In this document: positions 50,837 through 61,246 of the stretch, piece after piece
Layout of the letters: each line of letters begins with the position of its first letter
Numbering within the stretch: position 1 is the stretch's first letter
Assembly (NCBI GenBank): GCA_019321725.1
Contig: JAGSPU010001671.1
Location: 310,001-374,000 of the forward strand
Direction: 5' to 3'
From: Paulownia fortunei
Taxonomy: Eukaryota > Streptophyta > Magnoliopsida > Lamiales > Paulowniaceae
DNA: 64,000 nucleotides
The notes under the pieces: model-generated
Seen by the model: the letters and a program-made list of their open reading frames with translations, nothing else
Told to the model about the DNA's origin: nothing
The model's database searches: none
Translations under genes and position numbers: made by a program

Positions 50837-51144
50837 AATAGGAAATGCCCGAGGTACAGCTCAAATGGTGGAACTATCAACTTGAATTCGCTTCCAACGG
50901 AAGGGTGGGGGTTCGAATTCTGGTGGGAACTTACGGCTGAATTTCGGTATGAAGCAATCACTGTAGATTGAGCTCATTGTGCGACAGAAGTATACAGTTT
51001 TTGTTAGGAACCTGGAGCCAGATGAGACATATCTCGCGATTTAACCCCTCCAATATGTTAGGGGCAGGTGTCTTGAAGGTTTAAAATTAATTCAACGAAG
51101 TTGAGATATCTGAATTATAAAAAAAAAAAAAATTATAATAGGAG
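50837..51144 (+). mobile_element. tRNA-derived SINE retrotransposon with target-site duplication
   Basis: A body of about 294 bases lies between identical 7-bp direct repeats AATAGGA (50837-50843 and 51138-51144). Near the left end is an RNA polymerase III box A-like sequence (ACAGCTCAAATGGTGG, about 50856-50871). A box B (GGGTTCGAATTC) follows at 50909-50920, about 40 bases on. The right end is a run of about 15 A (51119-51133). This is the standard layout of a plant tRNA-related SINE: pol III head, unrelated body, A tail, short target duplication. It encodes no protein and would have been mobilised by a LINE reverse transcriptase. I cannot assign a named SINE family. The boxes look intact, suggesting a fairly recent insertion. 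Confidence 0.8.
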
Positions 51145-53631
51145 ATCCAGAAGTGACGGACAAAGGGATAAGAACAGCAAAGTTTTAACTGCAGATAAAC
51201 GGATAAGCCAAAGTGAGAAATTAATGTGAGCATATACCTTGACGGAGATTCTTAAGCATAAAAGGAAAATGGTTTGTGAATGGCCCATATCCAGCATGCT
51301 GGGCCTTTGTGTTTTATGGAAATTGATATACAGGGTGGTAGGGATAGGTAACGGACATCCAAGTCCTGTTACTGTCAAATTGGCACTGCAATGGGCCAAC
51401 TGACGCAAGTTAGAACGTGAAAGAGCGCCCTCAAAACCCGTTATTGGAACATTACACATGAACATGAAAATGAAGGATTTATCCAGAGTGTTTGACTAAA
51501 TTTATTTAAAATAATTAATAAATTCATACATGTTATAAAATATTTTTAAAATTTATAAGGTAATTATTTTTTTATAAATAATTTTTAAAAGTATTTGAAT
51601 AAAATAAAATCATGAAAGTTATAAGATGTTAATAATTGTAATTTTATAATTAATATAATAAAAAAATATTAATATCTTAATAATAAGTAGGATCTCTTTA
51701 TTTTTATTAAAGGAGCTTATGAAATAATATCTTATTTTAAGAGGCCTCCTAAAATATTTTTTGAACATTCTAGAATAATTTATAAATTCACAAATAACGT
51801 ATTAGATCTTTTAAAAAGTTTATAATTTCAGTCAAACACCAGCTATATCCATCATAAGAATAATAATGGAAATTTTGTGAAAATAAAAGTACCAACATGG
51901 AGGAAACATGAAATTTCATCATTCGGAGCATGTTAAGCAGATACTTTGCAGTTTGAAAGCAATAGCAAACAAGAGGATGATGTGTTGTAAAATAGGTTGG
52001 AGGGTAAAAGGCAAAATCATAAAATCATGAATAATTTTGCCGGCAGAATTTTAAATAACGACAACTTTCGATGTTGAGGTATTTTAGAGAACATTTTACT
52101 GTGTTTTTATACGATTTCAAAATCCTATAAAAAATACTTCAAATGATTCTTTATTATTCAACAATAATATTATATTACTTGGTCTCATATTGCATGATGA
52201 GTAGTTATTCTTCATTGTAAAATACTTAAAAACATAATTTCAAATTCGTCTAAAATTTACGGATTTTCTCGCTTCCATGGGATCCAGGAAGATGCCTAAT
52301 TGGAGTACAATTTTTCGCTTCTGTATATAAGCCGCTGCACAACTGAATGAACAACTATATAACGGTGGACCAAGATGTTGAAGTCCAAAGAAAAGAACAA
52401 AGAGTGACAGTAGAAAGGTAAGGAAAAAGGTTCAATTCCATGCTACGCTAAAAAGCTAGGACGACCAAATCCTTAACCTTTGGTATTTAAGGAAGGTGGA
52501 TGTGATTTCAAAATTTACAAAAAATTGATTGGAGAGAACTAAGATAGTATTTACCAAGAATTCTCAGAGCAACTACTATTTATCTTCACCGATCAGTCAC
52601 TCAAATCATTGCAAAACAATCATTAGTGAAGTTGGGTTGCCCAACGTGATCATTTCGATACTCAAATCAGTCACTCAATATCTTAATATATATATATATA
52701 TATATATTCTTTGATAATTTAACAAAATTAAAGAATAAATAAACTTTCATGAAGTAGGTTATAATTAGATGATTTTCTTTAAGTTTTGGCATACCAAATT
52801 TTAATAGGTTATCAAATTATATATTTATATCAGACCTTTCGACTCAAATGGTTAAATTTTATGGAATCCCAGAGCAGAGCATTAGGAATTTGAGAATGGA
52901 CCATAACTCTTTAGACTTGCAAAATACTCCTTGCAGTTCTTCTTCCAAGGAGATACTCCTTGCAATTCCTTCTCCGATGCCCTAGTTTGCTGCATTAAAG
53001 TGTTCAACCATGGCTGCTAAGTCACAATTGTGTAAATTGCTTAAACTGTAAGAATCTCTCAGTTCCAGAACTAGCAAAAACTGCAAGCACCTAACTTCAA
53101 AGGGAAGTTCCAAATAGCACTTGTCAACCTGACTTCTTGCTCCTTTTCATAATCATCTCAATTTTTTTGGTCTGAACTAAGACTTAAGAGTGATGAACCC
53201 GCAGTTTAAGATTCCCATTGCAAATCAAACACCTCAAAAGGTTAATGTCAAGAAAGAAAAAGGATGGTACAAATTGCTCTAATTTTTTGCCAATGAATCT
53301 AGGAATCAAGATTTTAACTCAAACATCTTCTGGCAGTTTTGCTTTGATAATTCCACTTCCTTTCTATGGGTTTCTCCTTTCTTTTGTTTTTTCCTCCTCT
53401 GAAGCTAAAAGATGCCATGCCAATAGCCAATGAATTTTCCATTCTTGCCCATGTACATTCAGATTTGTCTGCTCTCCTCAAAAAATACCTCCCCAGCCAC
53501 ATTCATACAAAAGGAAACTACATGAAAATATAAAAGAAAAAATGATATCATAGAAATGCTGCGGATATTTTACATTTTTTTCTGATTTTTGAGTTTCCTT
53601 ATGGGTGATTTTTCTCATTATGTTTACATAT
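51145..53631. other. AT-rich spacer right of the SINE
   Basis: Contains a TA repeat (52687-52706) and several TGGGCC/GGCCCA motifs near 51280-51400 without an obvious target gene. No coding exon recognised. Confidence 0.35.
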
Positions 53632-53717
53632 TCAGACAAAAACTGGAGCATCGAACAGCTTCCCAGGGCCAACACAACTGACATGAGCAATAACAGCTCT
53701 GGCATTTTTCTTTATTC
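53632..53717 (-). other. Candidate terminal exon of an unrecognised gene
   Basis: A strong splice-acceptor tract (TTTTTCTTTCTAG) precedes an open 86-nt segment encoding GIKKNARAVIAHVSCVGPG then KLFDAPVFV and a stop. The composition is protein-like, unlike the surrounding AT-rich noise. Another open minus-strand segment at about 54050-54215 (WFKPLVVVYPGKEIQQSL) also looks coding and could be an upstream exon. I do not recognise the family, cannot build a full gene, and cannot exclude a gene relic. Confidence 0.3.
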
Positions 53718-54652
53718 CTAGAAAGAAAAAGACCTTCATTGAGAGCTGTCAACTGTTGAAAACAAATGGTACGGCACAAAAATAAATATTCATTGCTGGG
53801 TGAATAACTTTGTTTCAAGCCTAGGATGCACATTGGACTGGGTACGGAGGCCTCGTCATATCATAGGAAAATAACAAACACGCCTTGTCATATCATCGGA
53901 AAATAACAAACACTACCAAAATAATTGCATATAATCTCTTCAGCAAGTGAAAGTAGAGCAAAAGCAAGGTACAAATTACATATGGTGTAATTTAGGAGCC
54001 ATGAATCAAGGGCATACTCATAACATCATAAACAAATGTGGACAACCAATCAAAAGTACAATGAGAACGAACATGCATGACATCAACTGAAGGCAAGCAC
54101 TAAGCGATTGTTGTATCTCCTTTCCGGGGTACACGACAACCAAAGGCTTAAACCACAGCTTATCCAAGGTTGACGAGCAGGATATAACAAAATTGAAGTC
54201 TGAAATTTCAGACTCAAAGTTTTTTTGCAAAAAAAAACAAATTTTAAGACACCAAAGCATACTAATTCTGCTTAAAACTTATATCAGGTGGTTATCCATA
54301 TCCTTTCGTGGAACTCCTGCCCCACCAATTCTCTCATACGAAACACTTAAAAGATGTTGGTTACGCAGCCTTGAAGTTAGCAAACTATTCTTACATCCTG
54401 AGGAAAAAGGCCATCTTATTTTGTACAACAATATTAGGTAAAACTTGGATTATGAGACGGCCACACAATTATAGAGAAGGACTAAAATAGTTTTCACTTT
54501 TGATCGCATAACTCACTGTAAGCTGCAAATATTTGTAAGTTTGTATTATGGAACCCAAACAGCCAAAAGATTGCTATACTCCAAATACGTTTTCTTAATA
54601 TCTACACCTGCTGGTGAAACTAATCCTTAGTGACAGGAGAAACAACAATTTA

Positions 54653-54711
54653 TCAGAAATAAGCAAGAGCTTCCATGACATGAGGCAACTTTTTGATTGG
54701 AAGATGATGCA
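54653..54711 (-). other. Second candidate terminal exon, unrecognised
   Basis: After an acceptor-like GATTTTCAG, the minus strand reads HHLPIKKLPHVMEALAYF and then a stop. It looks protein-like but is only 59 nt. It may be a terminal exon, an alternative 3' exon or chance. No upstream exon could be joined with confidence. Confidence 0.2.
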
Positions 54712-55471
54712 CTGAAAATCAAGTATAGTTCTCAAAACCTGCTCCCAATCTAATTAAATACGCTGTGCATAAAATTCATGTTAAAATATGAGGGCAAACA
54801 GCAAAGGCAGGATAGTCACAACAATGCAAAAAATGATCATAATGTCTATATGAGTATTCCTACAACTACCTCCATGAGTGATGGATTTGGAAAATATAAG
54901 TTGCCAATGTTATAATGGGAATAAAGCATGCTAATATGTGGAAATGCATAAGATTGTTACCTTTTATAATTCCTCAAATAACAAGATATTGAATCAGTGC
55001 AGAGCGGCAATAGAACAAACCATAGGATGATTTTAACATGAAATATGAACAAAACTAATTCACAAAATTTCTGAATTTCCCGGAACTCCAAAATCATCAA
55101 TAATCAAGCTGAAAACAACATACGTTACAGGGGAAATTGTATAATATAACAGCACAACTGACCTTTAAAGCCTCACCAACCTTTATCAGTGGCTAGACTT
55201 TATTACTACTTTCAATGCGGCTGAGAAGTTCCAGCAACTCAACTTTAAGAGTTCTAAAAGTTGGTCATCAATAATAGCAGAACAAGTACTCTTAAGTCTT
55301 CTCTTAATACAATAGCGAGAAAAATCCAACTCCACCAGCCCGAAAATCAAGCTAACAATCTTAAACAGAAATTCTCTCTTAGAACAAATATCAAACAGTT
55401 ACACGTAATAGAAATTGGAACCACTCAAACTTACACACGCCCTCTATTCTGCTAAGACTCATCAATAAACA
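54712..55471. other. Region 3' of the LTO1 gene
   Basis: Probably LTO1 3' UTR and spacer. No recognisable coding sequence. Confidence 0.35.
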
Positions 55472-55894
55472 TCAAAATTCAATCTTTCCAGCATCAGTTG
55501 CCTTGGGGTAACCATTATACTCCAATTTTAAATTCAAACTAGCACAAATAGCCCTAAACTTTAACCTCAATGAGTCCATCATATCGGAAACCGACTCTTT
55601 TTCTGGCTCCAAAATCGGGTACTTCCGAAGCAAGTCATCCATCTGCTTGATTGTTTTCTGGATTCGAGCCGATATGCAATTGGGGTCGACCCGAATCGCG
55701 GAGTTCCAAACATCGACGCAGCCTCTGTAAAAGCCCAATTCCTCGCCCACTTCGAACCCGGTTTTCAGGCCCACTTGTTGGCCTTCTTCCTTTCCCGAGA
55801 TCAACCCGTCTGCATAGCCCTCATCGTAACCTTCTTTGAAGTGCGTTTCTTCTAAATTTAAAGAGGATTCGAATATGTCTTCAATGGAGTCCAT
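55472..55894 (-). CDS. LTO1: LTO1/ORAOV1 homologue (Yae1/Lto1 family)
   Basis: Intronless, fully open, 140 aa, normal length for the family. The conserved deca-GX3 motif occupies about residues 22-58: GYDEGYADGLISGKEEG, then GLKTGFEVGEELGFYRG. In yeast and humans Lto1 with Yae1 forms an adaptor linking the ABC protein Rli1/ABCE1 to the cytosolic iron-sulfur assembly machinery, so it supports ribosome recycling and biogenesis. The family often ends in an aromatic residue after a short tail that docks to the CIA targeting complex (usually Trp); here the last residues are KIEF, ending in Phe. The start is the only Met before the conserved FKEGYDEGY block with reasonable context. Site II elements lie upstream. 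Confidence 0.9.
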   Translation of the reverse strand: MDSIEDIFESSLNLEETHFKEGYDEGYADGLISGKEEGQQVGLKTGFEVGEELGFYRGCVDVWNSAIRVDPNCISARIQKTIKQMDDLLRKYPILEPEKESVSDMMDSLRLKFRAICASLNLKLEYNGYPKATDAGKIEF

Positions 55895-56101
55895 GCAAAA
55901 AGATGTGGGAGGCGATTCTACTTCATCAATCCTCCCCAGTATCTAGTTTCAAGTAAAGCGATTTCTTGTGAAATCCCACATAAAACGCGTGTTTGCCTAC
56001 GCCCTCTGGAGGGCAGTAGCGATTTTGTCTCGTTTGTAACTTAACAGTTACTAACATTCCTCCGAATGAGAGGGAACATGGCCGCTCCAACATTCGACTT
56101 C

Positions 56102-56173
56102 GGCCCATTTCGCTGGAGAGTGGGCTGCTTTGTTTCCCAATTATGGTTTTTTGAGTAAGTTTCCATTTGGGCC
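56102..56173 (-). promoter_or_regulatory. Site II (TGGGCY) cluster upstream of LTO1
   Basis: Three elements: GGCCCA at 56102-56107, TGGGCT at 56121-56126 and TGGGCC at 56168-56173, about 210-280 bases upstream of the LTO1 start codon. This is the TCP-bound element typical of plant growth and translation genes, which suits the predicted LTO1 role. Confidence 0.5.
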
Positions 56174-58540
56174 ATAACTTTTGATATGCTTTGTTACTTG
56201 CTCAATAAAAAATTATTATAAATTTTTTAGTGCAAGAATTTAGCTCTTCTGTTTAAATACCGGATTTTCCTGAGGAATTAAACACTAAAAAATATTTTCC
56301 TTTCATCTGATTGTAAAGAAACATGCGAAAGGAAATATTGTATAATTCTAATTGATGTGCACAAAATTCAATTGTAAGGGTAAATAAGGAAATTAGCCCC
56401 ATAAGAGTAAAAAATTGTAATCAATACTTCATTTTTACAAGAGTAAAAAATTGTAAGGGTAAATAATAAAAATTCAACCGATCGGTCAAATTGATTATAT
56501 CTTATTATTATATTATATAAAATGATAATATAATAAATTAATTATCATGTAATATATTTTAAATATAAAATATATATATATATATATAAATCTAATAAAA
56601 CACAAAATCCAAATAAATACATAAATATAACAAAATATCAAATTTATTTTTTCAAAAAAAATAAAAAATAAATAAAAATAAAAATAAAAATAAAAAACTA
56701 AACCGGTCAAACTGATTCAACTAATTTTAATCGATGCGTACCAAATATTTAATTTTATATGACTAATTAAACTGGACTAATCTCTAATTTTAAATTGAAT
56801 CCACGCATCTAATCCAATTTTAAAAATATAAGCCAAGCCCCCAACCACAATGTAGCACACTAATGCTACATACATAATACATGATTTTTTTGGAAGTTCA
56901 CACCTATTAAAAAAGTGTAGTACAACTCTTTATTACCTTCAACTCAATTATAAATCTCTCTTAGGTAAAGATAAAAGGTGAGCTCTACTCTTACGGTCTT
57001 TATTTGAATTTTATTTTATGATTTTTTTAATGGTTTGTTGTGCTTCAGTGAGGTCCGCTTAATCAACTTCAGCATTCCTGACTCGAAAGTGAGCTCTAAG
57101 AATCTAACTAGGACAATTTTCAACCACATCAGTAATTAAGAGAAATCTTTAATAATTTATATATTTACTTCATTATTTTTTTATGATACTTAAGTGCACT
57201 TAGAACATACTACTAAGAATTCATGAAGCTACAGAAAAGAATAATAATCTAAATAATTGATTCACTCAAAATAAACAAACAATTTGATTGCCCAAATTAT
57301 ATAAATTGATCGAGTCCCACAGATCCAAATACAAGAAATTAAATATACATTTTTCAAACATCATCAAGAATCTAAACCCGTTCTCTCTAATGATTGTGTT
57401 CACTGGTATCCTGTTGATTTCTGAAATTAATATAGTTGGCATTAATTGTTTTTAAATAGAGAAGCTAAATAATACTATCTTAATTAAGGACAAGGAGTGT
57501 TAATACACATAATGACATGCTCATAATTCTGTACACATTGCCATCATGCTAGACTTACTAGTGAATTAATTTGTGGAAAATGTCGCACCCTTGTACAAGT
57601 TGAGTTGAAAGCATACAGTTGATGTTGATTTAGCATAATGACACTTTGTACATATTATGAATCGATATTAACAGGAACTTGTAATTTAGTGGGTTTTTTT
57701 TTTTTTTATAAAGAAAAAATACTTTCCAATTGTAACAAATCATTGTCCACATCCATACGACAAGCCATGGAAGGAGAGAAAAAAAATTGAGAACATATAT
57801 GGAAGCACAATAGTAGAGAAGAAGATGGCAGTCTGTTGCTATAGCTACCATTGATTCTGATATGGAAGCTTTTAAATAGTCATTGGGTACAAACTTATAA
57901 TTTGTCATTGTCTATAGTTGAATATTAGTTTCAAAATAAATATGGAATGGACTGTAGGATAGTTGCTCATACAGATTTGGTTAGACCAAGGGAGGCCAGT
58001 GAAGCTAGCTGGTGAGTTGGGATCATTTGGTGGCAAGAAAAACGGGGGTGGCGCCATGGTGGCCGAGGGCGGTGGTAGGTGGATGGTGAGACGAGGCAGT
58101 CAGTGGCCATGAAGCCCATCATCACTCTTTGAATAATCACTAATCTTCTTCCAATAGTGGGTGCACATGCACAAGGACATGGAGTGAATAATGAGGTGCA
58201 AAATTAATCAAATACTGGTTAGATAAGTAAGCTGGTTAGATCTACCTAATCCATGAACTGGCATGAACAAAAAAATTGCCTAAGTTGACCTGTTGTGTGT
58301 TCCTCATAAGTACGGATGGGAGGGAGAAATTACTAAAATTGAAAAACAATAGATTTGCTGAATCAAGATTCCCAAAAATCAGATAAAAAAGAATTCCTCC
58401 ATTCAAGATCTCAGTTGTAAATGTCTAGAACTTGACAAATCTATATATCAAACACTTGGCTTCTCCTTATTGATGCCATGAGACATGCTGAGCACTCGAC
58501 TTCTCCATATTAAAGCTATGAACATGCTGCTCTTTACATA

Positions 58541-58542
<2 letters not shown>
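56174..58542. other. Spacer between LTO1 and TBL gene
   Basis: Divergent promoters sit at either end. The centre is AT-rich, with a TA repeat at 56570-56588 and an A-rich stretch at 56655-56697. No coding sequence recognised. Confidence 0.4.

Positions 58543-58571
<29 letters not shown>
58543..58571. repeat. (CT)14 microsatellite just upstream of the TBL start
   Basis: About 14 CT units ending some 50 bases before the ATG at 58623, most likely in the 5' UTR. CT-rich leaders are common in plant genes. Confidence 0.9.
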
Positions 58572-58574
<3 letters not shown>

Positions 58575-58622
58575 CACAGAGACACAAAAATACAACACAC
58601 AGAGTGAGCTAGAGAGGGAAAC

Positions 58623-61246
58623 ATGAAATCAGCATCACACTGCAGAGAAAAGCATCAAAATCATTTCCTCAAGAAAGAGAGATTTCACTGCTTGGTTAAT
58701 ACATCTTCTCTTTTCTTCTATTTAACATTTCTAACTATAACCATCCTTTTCTGTTTTCACCTCCTTTACCACAACAGAAACATCAAATACACAGCCAACG
58801 TACAGGAATACAATCGAACCAGCACCTTCATTCAACCCCAAAAAGGTAGATTTCCATCAACTCCTATGATTACTTGAATTCATTTTTCTCAACCTGAAAG
58901 TCTTCACTTTCTGCTTGCTGCAAAAATCCTGCGCAGATGGAGAAACCTGCAATTTATTCAAGGGAAAATGGATTCCAGATACGAGAGGTTCTTTATATAC
59001 AAATTACAGCTGCACGACAATTCCATTCTTAAGGAACTGTTTCCTGCACGGGAGAAAGGACAGAGATTTTCTTCACTGGAGATGGAAACCAGACCAATGT
59101 GAACTCCCTCGTTTCAGCCCGGAAACCTTTCTTACTACTCTTCAAGGCAAGACAATGGCTTTCATAGGTGATTCATTAGCCCGGAATCAAATGGAATCGC
59201 TTCTCTGTCTCCTGTCAACGGTTAGTCCCCAGGATTAAACTCTTATTCTTCAAATATTAGGCCAATACATTGAGAACACTTGGAAGTGGTCCAATTCTTG
59301 AAATCTTCAAACATACATTGGCACTGGCGTTTTTTTACTAAAGAAAGTTTGAAACAGTAACTTGCCGTGGCTGCTTTCCACATGTTTGTCTTTATGCTAA
59401 TGATTTAAGCAACCCAATTTGGAATCTAATGGTATAAATTAAAATGTAAATCAGCAAATTGAACAGCAGAAAGGTAGCGCCCACAGTAAAGAAAGACCAC
59501 TTTTATGATTCCCCTAATTGTGGAAATGATTATGTGTAGGTAAGGTGTCTTAATCTGTGTGTTTTTGCATTGCTCACATTTACTAATATTCTCTCATATT
59601 TGAGCACTTTGCAAACTTGTTCCCATTTGCAAGAATTTGAAATTATGCTTGGATCTTTTGTTTCCTTGATGCCAAAATTGAATCTTTTCTAATAGCAATG
59701 GGACCTTGCTTAGATGGCAATGACTAAAAAGTTTAAAATTTCAGCAAGAGCTGTTCTGGAAATTAGTAGAAGATTATTCTCCAATTGGCCTACTAAATAG
59801 TTCTACTTCTAAAAAGAATATCAGCTTGTCTACTAGTGGACTTGGGGCATAACCAGTGTAGTTGTGATACAAGGAACTATATAGAACAATCGTTCTGAAT
59901 ATTATAGGTATTCAATGCCAATTTGTAAAGAGTCCTTAATATTGGTCAAATTTAAGACAAGTTTGTGCTAATACCATACAATAAATCTATTTATTATTAA
60001 ATATAATATCTTCGTGACACGACTACTAGCATTAATCTGACACAAAATTTCTATTAAAGATTTTAAAAATTTGTATCACGTTAATTTTTTTTTTTTCACG
60101 ACATCATATTATACAATACAACAACCAGAATTGTCATATGAAATAATCATCTTATTGCTTAAAAATACATACTCTTAGATTGTGATTAATGCAAAAAATT
60201 TAAGAACCCCCTCCCTACATATAATAGATGATATAGGATCCATGTCATCAATTATTTGGCTCCGACTCATACCCAGCATGATCAAGTTAGAAGCTCAACC
60301 ATTCAGTAATCCAAAAATTCATTGACATAGCAATTTTTTTATTTTTTTTTATTTTTTTAATGTTAGATCAAGATTTTGCAATAAATGTATATAATGGTTG
60401 TGTTTGCTTCATTTTATGCAACATCCTTAATTCAAAACTGGATGATCTTTGCAGGTAGAAACTCCACAAGCAATACAAAAAGATGCCGAAGACCGGTTCG
60501 CAGCATGGGAGTTTCCGAAACATAATTTCACGCTAATGGCATTCTGGTCACAATTCCTTGTCTCCTCAACTGAGCGAATAATCAACGGCTCCGCCAGCGG
60601 CGGCTTCGACTTGCAGCTCGACAAAATCGATAGCAACTGGTCGGAAAAGCTAACCTCGATCGATTACGCAGTTTTCTCCGACGCTCACTGGTTTTTCCGA
60701 CAGAACTATTTATACGAGGGTGGCAATCTCGTCGGCTGCGTTTACTGCCAGGGGCCAAACGTGACGGATCTCGGGCCTGGCCTGGCCATTAGAAAAGCAT
60801 TTCGGGCTGCATTTAAGGCAATCAATGACTGCAAGAATTGCAGGAAGATTTTCACTTTCTTGAGGACTTATTCTCCTTCGCATTTTGAGAACGGGACGTG
60901 GAACACTGGAGGGGGTTGCAATGGGACTAGGCCTATTGGGAGGGAAGAGGTTAACAAGGGCGGGGCTGATTGGGATTACAGGAAAATTCAAGTGGAGGAA
61001 ATTGAAATTGCAAGAAATGCAGGGGAGGAAAATGGGAATAAGTTTGAAATTCTTGATGTCACAGAAATTATGTTGATGAGGCCTGATGGACACCCTGGTG
61101 TGCACTGGGGAAATAGATGGATGAAGGGTTATAGTGATTGTATCCATTGGTGCCTACCGGGCCCGATTGATGCATGGAACCAACTTCTGTTCGAGTTAAT
61201 TAATAGACAGATTACGTTGTCATCAGAAACAGAGGCAGGATTATGA
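58623..61246 (+). CDS. Trichome birefringence-like polysaccharide O-acetyltransferase (TBL19/20/21 group)
   Basis: Three exons: 58623-58845, 58937-59220 and 60455-61246, giving 432 aa with all phases consistent and no frame break. The intron between exons 2 and 3 is 1,234 bases. An N-terminal signal anchor (SLFFYLTFLTITILFCFHLL) targets the Golgi. The TBL domain follows with DGETCNLFKGKWIPD, YTNYSC, CFLHGRKDRDFLHWRWKP, and the GDS motif in AFIGDSLARNQMESLLC. The DUF231 part ends with the DxxH motif DGHPGVHW and DCIHWCLPGPIDAWNQLL. Ser of GDS and Asp/His of DxxH form the catalytic triad that transfers acetyl groups to cell-wall polysaccharides. The sequence looks closest to TBL19/20/21, some of which have been linked to xyloglucan acetylation. 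Confidence 0.92.

Noticed and set aside
54197..54214. Perfect 18-bp palindrome (AGTCTGAAATTTCAGACT)
   Set aside because: Isolated, AT-centred and without a paired element or nearby promoter; a chance palindrome is sufficient.
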